DNA of 64,000 nucleotides from NCBI GenBank assembly GCA_037043235.1, contig JAWRVZ010000219.1:186001-250000 (forward strand). Direction: 5' to 3'. The stretch comes from Rhodeus uyekii (Eukaryota; Chordata; Actinopteri; Cypriniformes; Acheilognathidae). The notes under the pieces are model-generated. The model worked only from the letters and a program-made list of their open reading frames with translations, ran no database searches and was not told the DNA's origin. Numbering within the stretch: position 1 is the first letter of the stretch; each line of letters starts with the position of its first letter. Positions 25,020 to 37,082 of this stretch are shown here, piece after piece. The position numbers and the translations under genes are program-made.

Positions 25020-26400
25020 TATTTGGCAGAAGTCCCCACGCTGCCAAGAAAAACGACAAAGGGAACCAGCCCCTCGGGACTGGCCTCTAGTGTCGTACGA
25101 GCGGTCAGCTCAGTGCCCTGAAGCGGCGAACCGGCAGGGAACAACCGAACTGATGGCTCAAGGACCCTCCTCGGAGGGGCAAACATCCCGGTGCCGCAAT
25201 TTTTCCGGGCGGACACTGGGAACAAGTTTGCTGGGGGCCGCTGCGCCCTGAAACACACGAGGTGGCAGGGTCAGCAAGACGGCCCCCCCCCCCCCGAGGT
25301 GCATCGAGAAAGGACGGGCACCGTAGACAGAGGTGAACACCGCCAAGACTCAATGGGGCCAGAAAAACTACTAAGGGAACCCGTCTCTCGAGACGAGTCT
25401 CTGGTATTTCCTGAGCAACCAGCTCAGTGCCCTGAAGCGGCGAACCGGCAGGGAACAACTAAACTGGCGGCTCTAGGACCCTCCTTGGAGGGCGCGAACA
25501 TCCCAGTGCCGCAACGTTTCCGGGCGGACACTGGGAAACAGGCTCGCTGGGGGGCGCTGTGCCCTGAAGCACACGAAGTGGCAGGGTTAGCAAGACGGCC
25601 CCCGGAGGGGCATCGAGGAGGGATGGGCACCGTAGGCAGAGGCGAACTCCGCCCGGCCTCGATGGGGACAGCCCCTACATGTTTGTGAGCAGGACCCACT
25701 AAGAAAATTCAGCAGAAGTATCACACGCTGCTTTCCTTTTCCTTTATTCTCTGGTGTTTCCCGAGCAACCAGCTCGGTGCCCTGAAGCGGCGAACCGGCA
25801 GGGAACAACGGAACTGATTGCTCTAGGACCCTCTTTGGAGGGAGCGAGCATCCTGGTGCCGCAACGTTTCTGGGCGGACACTGGGAACAAGCTCGCTGGG
25901 GGCCGCTGCGCCCTGAAGCAAACAAGGTGGCAGGGTTAGCGAGACAGCCCCCTGAGGACATCGAGGGAGGATGGACACCGTAAGCGGAGGTAAACAACAC
26001 CTTGCCTCGATGGAGACAGTCCTCAGCAGCCCCCCCTAGTATAGAACAGTAAAATAACAGTTTAGAAGCCGGACTCATTATCTGGGAGGGGCCCTCTACC
26101 CAGGCAGATTTACACTCCCTGTTCCATAACCAGAGCCTGCTCGGGGGTCGCCACTACGGGCAGAACCCCCGTTGTGAGCAGGACCCACTGAGAATATTTA
26201 GCAGAAGTATCACACGCTGCCAGAAACTCTACTAAGGGAACCAGTCTCTCGAGACTATTCTCTGGTGTTTCTTGAGCAACCAGCTCGGAGGCCTGAGGCG
26301 GTGAACCGGCAGGAAACAACCGAACTTATGGCTCTAGGACCCTCCTTGGAGGGACCGCAAATGAGTTGTAAACCGTCTCGCTGGGGACTGCCCTCAAGGA
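25020..26400 (-). repeat. Four imperfect tandem copies in the gag-like part of DIRS A
   Basis: The block CAGCTCAGTGCCCTGAAGCG and the sequence around it recur at about 25106, 25420, 25770 and 26281, giving spacings of 314, 350 and 511 bases. The minus-strand reading repeats a peptide beginning FPAGSPLQGTEL. Element C carries only two of these units. The function of the peptide is unknown. Confidence 0.8.
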
Positions 26401-27643
26401 CCTGACGCTAATGACACCAAGTCTGATATTTATTTATTTTCACAGTGTGAGGAGCTGAAATTCCTGGGACTGCTCCCTGCTCAGCAGCCCCTGAGACCTG
26501 AGTGTGTGTGTGTGTGGGGGGGGGGGACTTCGCAAGCACCCGTATCTCAGTCTCTGAGACAGCAACGTCCAACTCCTCAGAGCTGGATGACTGCAACCCT
26601 GGCGCCTCCCTCCTGGGTGGAAGTACCACAAAACATGCTTCCAGCCCCAGGGAGAGCCATTAGATCTGAGTAATGGAAAAAGAGATGAGGAAAACCTGTC
26701 TCTAAGCCGAACTACAGATCTTCCATCAAATAATAAATATATATATATAATATACATATATATATATGTGTATATACACACACACATTCATTCATCGCAT
26801 ATATGGAAAGCTGGTTTTCATTTCTCTTCTTTGTTATATATACATATATCTGAGAAAAACCTGTTCTCTGCTGGCCAGAGTGTACTTCAGTTTAAACCTG
26901 GCAGCATAGAAAATGATCTAAATCAGCTCCTTCATATTATTAGTTCGTGTTGGAGAACTCTAGATCCTCTTAATTATATATCAATATATACAGACACACA
27001 TTCTATGTATTACATGTAGTTTTATGCATGTATGTGTACATCTTTAACGATCCAGATCAGCGTTGAGCATAAGCAGGACCGTCAAAGTTTATGCTGACAA
27101 CATCCAGTACCTATTGCCGTTAGAACTGGATTGCTGCAGCGCTGGTGCTTCTCCATAGGCGGAAGAAACCGCATAGCGTGCTTCCAACCTGAGAGAAAGC
27201 ACTGGATCAAACGGGTGAGGGCAGAGAAAGGGCGGCGCCCGTCTCAAACCCCTCCGACAGATCCATTTGTGATCCCTACGTTCTGAAACAACGCTGAGCC
27301 TCAGCTGCAGCGGGAACAGAGCTGCGAGGACCGCGAGCCCGAGCGCTCTCCTCAAAGAGCGGCAGGCGCGTGTGGAGTGTTTCCAGCGCGTAGCTGTCAT
27401 GGTAACACACAGACATCACCCTCGAGTGCTGTCTGCGCCGCTCCACATTCAAACAAGCACACCAAACACATGCGTGTCCCCACCCGAGATTGCGAGGGCA
27501 GGGACAAACACATGCCTAGTATACTCTGTTCTCCATATACTCTCACTTTTAGTCGGTAGACAAACAACAATAAATATGACAGACAGATCACATATAGCGC
27601 TACTGAAGGCACAAGAGCTACTGGCTGTTTGGCAGGGCATGCA

Positions 27644-27670
27644 TTTATAGATTCCTGGTTCGTGACGTCA
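27644..27670 (-). promoter_or_regulatory. CRE palindrome plus TATA-like box, right end of DIRS A
   Basis: TGACGTCA at 27663-27670 and, on the minus strand, TATAAA at 27649-27644. This end would drive the coding (minus) strand of element A. Confidence 0.55.
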
Positions 27671-27785
27671 CCCGCTCTGACGTCCTCTCACGCGATTGGC
27701 TAGATTACATAGGTGCTTCATGACGCATTCACGCAGGGGCGTTCCCACAGTGCTAGACGCAGCGCGAGTTCCCTTGAAAGGGAAC

Positions 27786-30700
27786 TAAAAATTGTTAGTT
27801 AGAACAACTGTTATATGCTTCAGTAAGTCACAGTTTTTATAATAAATTAAAAAAGATAGATAAACTGATCAACTTTTGAGTCAATGATGGAAAGTCTTTA
27901 AGGCAAGTCAGTTCAGTCAGCGGTTCAACAGCAAAAAAAGGAAAAAAACCCACAAATAAAAAGACAAAACAATCAATATCCCATAAAAGGGTAACAATGA
28001 AAGTCCACTACATTACCTTTTATTATCTTACAGAAATAACACTCTAGTGTGAGAAAGTCCTACAGACACTATACTACAAAAAAACTGACATATGTCTTAA
28101 AATTAAACATATGAATAATGTTTTGAGGTTTGGTAATCATAGTATAGGCAAATGATTTGACTGTGGAATTATGCATTGCGTCTTGGCTACATTACCACCT
28201 CGAACGTGCATTATTATTTTTCTAATAAACTACAACTGCCAACATTGACACAGGGTTTGCTTCAGCATCTGCTCAGCAAAAAGGGGAAAAAAGCATCTAT
28301 CTCTATTGATGGTTTTTTACAGGCCTAAATGAAAAAAAGAAAAAGGTTTTGGGGAAAGTGTTTCCAGTACAGATGACAGGAAAGATGACAGCATCCAGCT
28401 GGTAGACTTCTGGGGTGGTTTGCACCAGACGGGCAACTGCCATGGCAGTGAATGAGAATGTAACAGCTAGCTCTCTCCGGGAACTAGAGGTCATCAGAAA
28501 AAGTGTTGTTGAGGTTGTTTTAGGTCAGAAGACTGCCAGAGTTTTCATTTTCTCCATCCGCTACATCATAGGCACAGATCCTGTGAGCGCTCAGGAACTC
28601 AAACATCTACAGAAATGGCTGAACACAGAAAAACATGAGAAATTCTCCATTCATTTTATCCAATCAAAACAATTATTGGACACTTCGTGTCCCGGTGGGT
28701 CCAAATACACACAATTCTACTGTCGTATTTATCATTATAACATAAAAGCTTCACAATGATAAATTCAATTCTACCTAACTCCAAAATTAACTCAACAGTA
28801 ATGGAAAAAATTATGGTTTTATGTTTTTTGATTATCAACTCCAGAGTAAGACTAAAGGAGATGCACATATTCAAATATTAATGTCTTAAAATAGCTTGAA
28901 TGCAACTCTACACTCTTGCTTCGTTTAGCATACGCAGATAAATGAGCCATTCATTCACACAAGCTCGAAAATGCCTGATTCGCTCTGCCAACTTTACCGT
29001 AGTAAACGCTACACAATGACAAGTGGAAATTCTGGTTTAATTCAGCCATACACATTTGATCCAGACACTGATTAGGAAGTTGAAGAGTGATTTATACAGG
29101 CTACAAGTCAATCGCAATGTCGGACCCATAACGGTAATTAATTTGATTAGCCTTTTTTGTGGAGTGTAGAAAAAGAAGAAAATAAGAGGAAAAATAAGAA
29201 GAAAATCAGCACCTATGCCGATGTCACAAGACCCCATAATCCCTTCCACAAATAAACAGTCCATCACGTTGGTCCATGTGTTTATGCAAGTGTGTCTTCA
29301 CCTCACAAGTGGCCTCCACCAAAGCAAAAGTTCATTTGAGGACAACAAAGCCATTTTCTGTGGTGGATTGTCTAACACATAACAAGTGAATTAGAGGATT
29401 AGAAGATCTGCACAGCTTAACGAGCGCAGATCCAGGGTCTTATCCTTCTCTTAGGGGCTAATGCTCGGGCCCATTTAGACAAACACTCTTGAATTGGCCC
29501 ATCCATGACATCCCAACCATGTGGGTGTCTACAATCCTTTAGTTAAACCTCTTCGCATCCATTGCAACTTTTGAGGCTTGTGTCTTTTTCACCTTTGACA
29601 GTGATTTATTCACACTTGTCTGTACAGTGTGTTACCATAGCAACCACTATTCAAAGGTGGCAAGAAAAGCAAATACCCCTGCAATGTCACATAAGCCCAT
29701 GACAATGGATGCCAGCTCATTTGACCGAAATAGAACAATTAGTCTGGCGGTTCTACAGTGATAATCGTGTTGCAATGTGTCCTTGATTTCTTTATATGTT
29801 TGGAAGAAAGTGTTAATGGCCGTATGAACAGACGGTAATCAGCAAACCTAGCTAGTTATTTTTATTGTTGGCATTCGATTTGATTTTTGTATTGGAATGT
29901 TGATTAGAAGAAGATGAAATGCATATGAAAATCAAACAAAAGACCTGAACAGGAAGCAATGCAACCTGTTTTTACAGAATACAGACAGTTTGATGCAATC
30001 CATAATCTGTATAGCCAATCATAATGCAATAGAAACATGTGACTTTTGGTCATTTGATCTGCATTTTTTTTTTTCAAACGAGGTAGGATTCAGTCACAAG
30101 AGGTAATTATCCATCCATCCATCCATCCATCCATCCATCTTCCAGACCATTTGTACTTGTGATGTCTCAAACTATTTTTTTTGCCCCCGATTTCCAAGTC
30201 ACTGAAAATGGAGTATATGCTGATACCAAGTTCCAATTCGATACTTGTATCTTCCTGATTATCATGGTCAAGGAAGTGCTCATTATCTCCCGTAGGAGAA
30301 ATTTGTCTTGGATGGGAGAACAGGTTCATAGTCATCAATACTAGCATCTCTTGTAAATCGATACACAATTACAGCAACATCTGAAAATTTAATTACCAAT
30401 TGATTGCTGACTAACACAATAGTTTGTGTATTGAGTGAACAAAAATGGCAAGCTTACACAACCCTGCACTGCGTACTTTAACATCATATAGGAATTCATT
30501 TAATTTCCCTTGTTGTGTCCTGTTGATTAAAAACAAATAATACTAGGAATAATCGATAATAGACTAATTGTCGGAGATAGTTTAATTGATAAAACTTATC
30601 GAGTAAGTTTAAGTAAGGTCATGGTATTACGGCTCATGTGCAGTAGACGGAAAAAGCAAAAATGTAGTGTATTAATGTATTCAAGTCATGCAAAGGATTA

Positions 30701-31135
30701 GGTATAAAAGTACATAGAATCAACAAGTAATATGACCCTGGTTGATGAGTGATGATCTGAACATTAACGATTAGTAATTTCTTGATTATGGCAATTTATG
30801 TCAACTGACATCCCTAACAGGATGAGTTTGGAGCTTCGTCAAGTTGATTCCTAAATGCCTGTTTTCTTCTTAAAGTCTCTTTTATAACCTATTATTTTCT
30901 CTTTTTAGAGAGGGTGAACGTATCCCAGACAGTATTCTATATAAAAAAAAACAATCTGATTGCTTTGATTTCGGTACTTTTATCCAACTTCCTGAACATC
31001 CGCTACTAACTTTACCCCATAGCATAGCTGTCCAAACGTTTTTTTAAATGAGGTTTGATCTTGTGGACACACATGAGGGCTGGATACTTTTCTGTCTTTT
31101 CTACTTTTCTGGTACTTTTCATATACAGTGGAAAC
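27786..31135. other. No supported gene
   Basis: A 114-residue frame at 28415-28759 has no recognisable domain and is not flanked by convincing splice sites. The part 29290-29700 is less repetitive and could be conserved non-coding DNA. Apart from an ATCC microsatellite the rest is unassigned. Confidence 0.5.
30109..30139. repeat. ATCC tetranucleotide microsatellite
   Basis: Seven to eight tandem ATCC units. Confidence 0.97.
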
Positions 31136-31936
31136 CGGTTATCTCGGGGGTTGCAAAAAAGCGTTGAGATAACCAAAAGCCAATATGGCGATTTGTTTGA
31201 TGAAGCGATCGGCATGCTATACAAATATACATACACTGTATATGTTTGCGAACAACAAAAGGCATATGTGCACCAACTAACAGCAGAGATTTACCAGTAT
31301 ACAATAAAAAACACCTTTGATTCTCGATACAAACCTTTAATTAAATTCTCCAACATTGCAAACACAATTTCACTCACAACGTAAACAGTCACAACACACA
31401 TAAACACATTCGCTCATAACACAGTCATTTCGCTCTGACAGAGTTCTGAAAAGTATTGCACACACGGTTACTATGGTTTCTTACAAAGTCTAAAATGCTT
31501 TGTTGCGTTTTGCCTTTAACGGTCTGCTTGAAAACAAATGCTTCTATCAGTAACGACGTCTTTATCGATTTCAATGTAATCTGGGAACTCCTGTGCCTCT
31601 TCCAAGATAGTATCTGTAAAGCTTGATTTTTGCGCAAGTTCTTCTGCGGCTGCACGGCACTGCGCCACAAGAGTGAGTGAAGCGTCATTGGAGTGAACGA
31701 CCGTATGGACTGATGCACGTGCAACGCGAACTCCGCGCATGCGCAGTGAACTCAGTACTATCATCAGTCACGGTGGTATCAGTTCAGGGTTCGGCGACAT
31801 AAAATAATCAACATAACCGATAAGAAAATGCTAATAAAAATAGGGAATTTGGCGGTTCTACTTCAAAAAACTACTGTTCTACTAGACAAAACAGGGTTGG
31901 CGAGATAACCAAGCTCGAGATAAGTGGGTTCCACTG
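31136..31936 (+). mobile_element. Pogo-like MITE with CAGTGGAAACCGGTTATCTC ends
   Basis: About 800 bases between TA dinucleotides. The left end is CAGTGGAAACCGGTTATCTC and the right end, inverted, is CAGTGGAACCCACTTATCTC. Internal short ORFs do not resemble a complete transposase. A relative with only the right part is at about 4785-5093. Confidence 0.75.
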
Positions 31937-32429
31937 TATAAATGACTGAAGCTTGATTTGACAGTAGGATTGGTAGGGATGCATATGTAAATTTAATAAA
32001 CAAACAGTAACGTAAAAATATCAACCTCGTTTTAAAGTGTACTAATTAAATATAATAAAAAAGACCTGTTAGAGACCTGTCATTGTGTTTGCTTGTTTTT
32101 TAATTCCTGGTTCCCGCCGTCCTCATCTTCATCACCTGTCTCATCATCAATCACCCTCTTAGTCTTTACAGCTGTGTCTCATCTCTCTGATCATTTTCCT
32201 GTGTGACATTGTCAAACTATTTGATTTATGAAGTATGCCTGGCTGGCCACAAATGATATATTTTAATGGACAAGCTTCGGGCTGTTTGAAATTCCTCCTC
32301 AGGCCAGACCTCATCTGGTCCATTTGCATTAGTAGTGTGGTCCTTGTGTTGTTTACACTCTTTTCACTCAGGAAATTACTGTTCATCTGTTCTAATGGTG
32401 AATGTATCAAATGCGTCTCCACCTTTGAG

Positions 32430-34100
32430 TGCAGGCAAGGACGTGTTCAAGTTACACGCGGTTCAGTTGGAGATGAAGGCCGTTGAGAGGCTGATGCGAG
32501 ACCTACTAGAGATGCTGGTCTAGCTACTGAAACGGCAAACAAACAAAAGGCTCGAAACTTCCCGGGATTCTGCTCACAAATCTGCATTACGTTTGCAGTG
32601 GGGTGGAGGTTTTCAAGATCTCCACCTGGAACTGCTTCTCCTCTCTTCACAAGATGGAATGCACCACTATGGTCAATTTCATCATTCGACATGTCTACGC
32701 TACTTCAGCTAAGATGCATAAGTCATTACTTTCCTAGTGCTTGTGTTCTCTGTCACTGCGCAGGTAACCATGATGCTTGAAAGGAGACAAGAGCGTCGGA
32801 GCTGTTGTGTTGCACACGGGGAGAATGACATCAGGCTGAGGCAGTGAGAGGTTCTGAAGAGGGACCTCAAGAGGCTAATCTAGATGGAGCATATCGCCTG
32901 CAATGAAGCTCATCATGTGTGGACTGCAAAAACCGACGAGGACATGAAGAGTTCAATCGATTACTTGCTCGAAATGAATGGTTAATGTCATGGTGTAATG
33001 AACAGAAACTGCTCTTAACAAGAAATGATGTAAATAATTGGAATCTTTCTGAGAGTGACAGGATTGTCCATGCTGATGGCCTGCAACCCAGCAGAATCGG
33101 AGTAAACATTTGTCAGATTACATTTCCAAGACAATTTGACCCACTTAATTGATAGTAATGTGTGTGTAGTCCCTTCTATAGAGTGCGTTTGTGTGTATTC
33201 CCTCAATAGTGAGGGAAAAGAAAACCATCTCTAAAGAATCAGCTCCTAAACATTAGGTCACTTACACCAAGTGTGGTTCTTGTAAATTAAATAATAATAG
33301 ATAATAGTTTGATGTACTGAAACCTGGTTTAAAATGAATTATTATTTTGGTCTTAATGAGTCTATTATACCAGACCACTGTTAGCAGAGTTGTCACTATC
33401 TATAGAGATATTATTAATATTATTCTGAAAACAGGACATGGGTTTAATGCCTCTGAAGTGCTATAAAGTACACCCTACAATCTTTAGCTTTAGCTATGTG
33501 TTGTTTGGCTAGATCTCTAGGGCCCTATGTTGATTTCCTAAATGAGTTTGCGTATTTTCTCTCGGACCTATCTGTCAACGTTGATTAACCATTGATTGTC
33601 GAAGATTTTAACATTCACTTAGACAATACAAATGATACAATGGGGGATGGGTTTATATATTTTCTAAACTACTTAGAGCAAGCAAAACGTCACTTGATCC
33701 ACTCATTGCTTTTATCGTACATTAGCTTAACTACATCACATTAAACCGATCTTACTGATATAGATATTCTCCTGAAAAGTGATGAAGTTGCTGATCACTA
33801 CCTTGTATCTTGCACACTGTTGACATTTGCCATGTCATGCTGCGTTATTGACCAAGTAGAACAATTATCCCAACCACTATTGATAGATTCACAAATAACT
33901 AGCTGCTCAGTGTACCCACACACACAAATTAATTTGAGGAAATGACTTGTATTATGGGCACCATTTTCTCTCATGCACTATAAACTGTTGCACCCATCAG
34001 GTTGAAAAAGGTTAGATAGAAAATTACTCTACCACAGTATTACTCATGCTATTAACTGATCTTCTATCACCCTTCAATCCATCATGCTTTTTAAGATCAC
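32430..34100 (+). mobile_element. Old LINE of CR1/L2 type with esterase and endonuclease motifs
   Basis: Plus-strand fragments in changing frames show an SGNH-esterase pattern: GENDIR at 32818-32835, NEWLMSWCNEQKLL near 32977 and DGLQPSRIG at 33075-33101. In fish elements of this type the last block has His where Gln stands here. Further on is an apurinic-type endonuclease: IVEDFNIH at 33595-33618 and ADHYLV near 33790, for the usual GDFNIH and SDH blocks. This order, esterase in ORF1 then endonuclease in ORF2, fits CR1/L2-clade LINEs. No reverse transcriptase is readable. Numerous stops make it dead. Confidence 0.7.
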
Positions 34101-34813
34101 AGAACTCAGGGCTACTGGTAGAATTGATAGTAGGATATCCAAGTCGACTAAAGGAGGGAGAGTGTTTTCTCATTTGGCCTTTCTACAAAAAAATCTGGTG
34201 ATGGCTGGCAACTTAAAAAAAGTTATAATTCTGTCATCACAAACATTATAATTTACATAAAAATTTCCACAGCATTCCTTAAAAGTGTCGGTCTCAAATC
34301 TCCAATAAAAACTGTTCACTTCATCTTCCCTTGTCAGTCGTACTGCAGGCAAACATCAGCCTCGTTTTTGTGCTAGTCATTCCCCAGATTGAGTTCCAAA
34401 GCTCTTTTGCATCTAATTTTGACAAATGTTGTTCAGCCTGTTCTTCATATCATGTCTGCGCAGTCCTCACTTTCTGGTTAAGATGCTTTTGTGCTGACCT
34501 AAGTCCCACATTGTCCCTCAGCATATGGGCAATTTTCTACCTTTAAAGGCAGTCTTTAATTGTTAAATGTTATATACGGTCTGTTGTTCAGGTATCTCTT
34601 AACGACTCTCTGAAGTATAATGGATTTAGTTTACAACATAATTGATTTAGTAGCTATGTCTATGGCTACAAAATCCAACGGTACCCTAAGGAAAAACATC
34701 TCCCCCTCCATGCTGTGACAACATCCGTTCAGTTCCTCATAAGTTATATTCATATGTATGAATATGTGTGTTACAGACACATATATACATACATACATAT
34801 GTATGTATATATA

Positions 34814-35412
34814 CACTCACCTAAAGGATTATTAGGAACACCTGTTTAATTTCTCATTAATGCAATTATCTAATCAACAAATCACATGGTAGCTGCTTCA
34901 ATGCATTTAGGAGTTGGTCCTGGTCAAGACAATCTCCAGGACTCCAAACTGAATGTCAGAATGGGAAAGAAAGGTGATTTAAGCAATTTTGAGCGTGGCA
35001 TGATTGGTGGTGAGTATTTCACAATCTGCTCAGTTACTGGGATTTTCACGCACAACCATTTCTAGGGTTTACAAAGAATGGTGTGAAAAGGGAAAAACAT
35101 CCAGTATGCGGCAGTCCTGTGGGTGAAAATGCCTTGTTGATGCTAGAGGTCAGAGGAGAACAGGTCGACTGATTCAAGCTGATAGAAGAGCAACTTTGAC
35201 TGAAATAACCACTCGTGACAACCGAGGTTTGCAGCAAAGCATTTATGAAGCCACAACACGGACAACATTGAGGCGGATGGGCTACAACAGCAGAACACCC
35301 CACCGGGTACCTCTTATCTCCACTACAAATAGGAAAAAGAGGCAGTTCTGAAGGCGAAAGGGGGTCAAACACAGCATTAGTGTGGTGTTCATAATAATCC
35401 TTTAGGTGAGTG
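34814..35412 (+). mobile_element. Tc1/mariner deletion derivative with 29-base inverted ends
   Basis: The ends CACTCACCTAAAGGATTATT and its complement are flanked by TA. The body encodes pieces of a Tc1-type transposase N-terminus: MGKKGDLSNFERGMIGG, then a segment containing RVYKEWCEKGKTSSMRQSCG, then the TTRTTLRRMGY region. The catalytic half is missing. Single-base changes break the frame. Confidence 0.88.
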
Positions 35413-36155
35413 TATATATAATAGAGGAAAATGAGATCGCTCTACATATCATTTAAATATTTATGTTTGAACTAAAGAAGAAAACATGTATTAGAGCAAC
35501 TTTATGAGTATTATGCATGAAGAATGTTGCCGTGGATGAAAAGTAAAGAGGAGAGGACCTCGCAAAATCAAAATCCAGAGGAGAACACAGAAAACTGAAC
35601 TTTTTAAAGAGGGCACCTGGAAGACCTCATTTGCCCTTTAAGAGCTTCACCGGCACCAGAACCAACGCTTATATTGCCTTGATGGAAAAACATTTCACAT
35701 TTGCACTTGAACTTGTATAGAGTATTTCTAGAATACGTGTACTGCAAGAGAAACTAATTCAATAAATAGACTTCTAGTTTTATAACAAAATCTGAGTATT
35801 TTAAAAGTATTAAGTATTTTAAAGCTCTTTTAATTTAGATCAGATTCAACTTTCTTACTAACCTGAGGAAAATATAAAATAAGCTAAAGGTGTAAAAACA
35901 CACTTTAAGTGTGTTTGGCAAACCACGACTGCCTGACACCGGCTGATTGGTCCAAAACTGATCAGTAAAAAAAAAAAAAAAAATCAATATGCTCTGATAC
36001 CGATCCTTGAAATTGACCCAGAACATCCCTAGCTTTTACAATGTAGGCTAGCAGAAAAGAAAGTGCTGTTTACAATTTTATTTTCCTACATTTGTTATAC
36101 TCCTGAAATGTATTCTGATCTGAGGAAGCGTCCTACTTTCCTGCAAAGACTTTGA
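35413..36155. other. No recognised feature
   Basis: AT-rich, with an A-run near 35968. Confidence 0.5.
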
Positions 36156-36407
36156 ATGAGAGAGAAGCCCAAGTTGCTCAGGAGCACCTGCGGATGGGGT
36201 GGGAAAGGGGTTCGCGCTGGGAGTGCTCCAGGCACAGACATGGCCTCAGGCTACGGGAGCGGGAGTCAGAGCCTCACCAGAGACTGGCTTCAGTTTCATC
36301 ACACTCAAAGACTCCAAAGGGTTTGTGTTCCAGAGGGACAATGGTCCCCAGAGGACCGCTCACAGCAGCAGCTTCAACTCAATCCTTTACCTCCACCTCA
36401 CCGTTAA
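36156..36407 (+). CDS. Weak candidate exon, unknown protein
   Basis: All three plus-strand frames are open for 200-280 bases in a GC-richer island. The frame starting at 36156 ends ...LNPLPPPHR before TAA. I recognise no domain, and no strong acceptor fits one frame better than another. It could be a terminal exon, a CpG-rich regulatory stretch or chance. Confidence 0.2.
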   Translation: MREKPKLLRSTCGWGGKGVRAGSAPGTDMASGYGSGSQSLTRDWLQFHHTQRLQRVCVPEGQWSPEDRSQQQLQLNPLPPPHR

Positions 36408-36529
36408 TTTATCATCTCTGTAATCTCTAAATTTGGTTTGCAGACGTAGTTTGAGCTAAGGGGAAATATATGCAAATACCTATGGGTGGATAAATATACC
36501 AGTGATTTTTTTTTTTAATCAGTTGAAAT

Positions 36530-37065
36530 TCAAGAATCATTCTACTAACTATAAATAAGTTTGCAACTACATGTCAACTAACTCTTATCAATTTGCAATG
36601 ACATCAGCTATGGAGAATTAACTGTTCGGTTACGGTTGGTAGAAGTATAATAAAGTTACGGTATTAGAATAAGAATGTAGTTACAATGTTACTTAAAGTC
36701 ACTTGAATGTCTCTTGAGGAGCATCACAATAAAGAGTTATCAGATATTAAACAGACAGTCTACTAATATTCTAATGAGAGTTAGTTGACATGTACTAATT
36801 GGCTTCATCACTCTGTCTCCTCTCCACCAATAAGCTGGTGTGTGGTGAGCGTTCTGGCGCAATATGGCTGCCGTCGCATCATCCAGGTGGGTGCTGCACA
36901 TTGGTGGTGGTTGAGGAGATTTCCCCCGTACTATGTAAAGCGCTTTGAGCTCTAGAAAAGCGCTATATAAATGTAACATTTCTTTCTTTCTTCTTCTTCT
37001 ACTTGTAAAGTTACTAATAAGCAGTTGAATGTCTGTTGAGGAGCATCACAATAATTTGTTACTAT
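36530..37065. mobile_element. Palindromic MITE interrupted by a SINE-like insertion
   Basis: The left arm CTACTAACTATAAATAAGTT...CATGTCAACTAACTCTTA (from 36542) is the inverse of CTAATGAGAGTTAGTTGACATG (36770 onward) and of TTGTAAAGTTACTAATAAGC (37003 onward). The right arm is split at about 36796-37002 by a separate element. A related internal repeat TGTTGAGGAGCATCACAATA occurs in both halves. Confidence 0.65.
36800..37000 (+). mobile_element. SINE/LINE tail inserted in the palindromic MITE
   Basis: AATATGGCTGCCGTCGCATC, then GTAAAGCGCTTTGAGCTC and GCGCTATATAAATGTAA form the conserved tail of fish SINE3/CR1-like elements, followed by a TTTC/TTCT simple repeat. The insertion interrupts the MITE next to GTACT/CTACT. 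Confidence 0.65.
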
Positions 37066-37082
37066 TGAATCTTGAATTTATG

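Larger units (their letters stand above)
22671..27785 (-). mobile_element. DIRS-type tyrosine-recombinase retroelement A (RT-less derivative)
   Basis: The termini are inverted: the left end starts AACGTCTCGG and the right end finishes GAAAGGGAAC. About 170 bases inside each end match the other inverted (left 22729-22860, right 27612-27755). Near the left end an internal region (about 22916-23013) is the complement of the left terminus joined directly to the complement of the right terminus through a shared GTT/AAC. This is the circle-junction layout known from DIRS elements. Coding remnants read on the minus strand in the order gag-like repeats (26400-25020), RNase H (25000-23750) and recombinase (23650-23180). 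I find no reverse transcriptase, and all frames are broken. DIRS elements replicate through a circular DNA joined by a tyrosine recombinase and normally make no target duplication. Confidence 0.85.

Noticed and set aside
24335..26078. Several open frames over 80 residues on both strands
   Set aside because: They lie in the GC-rich duplicated body of DIRS element A. The readings match DIRS remnants or are shadows of them, not host genes.
25020..26400. Regularly spaced repeats that might suggest a CRISPR array
   Set aside because: Units are 310-510 bases and imperfect, inside a retroelement in a eukaryotic genome. There is no repeat-spacer pattern.
22671..27785. Reading the inverted ends as a DNA transposon with terminal inverted repeats
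   Set aside because: The internal circle-junction region, the RNase H remnants and the tyrosine-recombinase remnants identify a DIRS retroelement, and no target duplication is present.
28415..28759. Plus-strand frame of 114 residues
   Set aside because: No recognisable domain, no supported splice sites and composition like the surroundings. Left unassigned.
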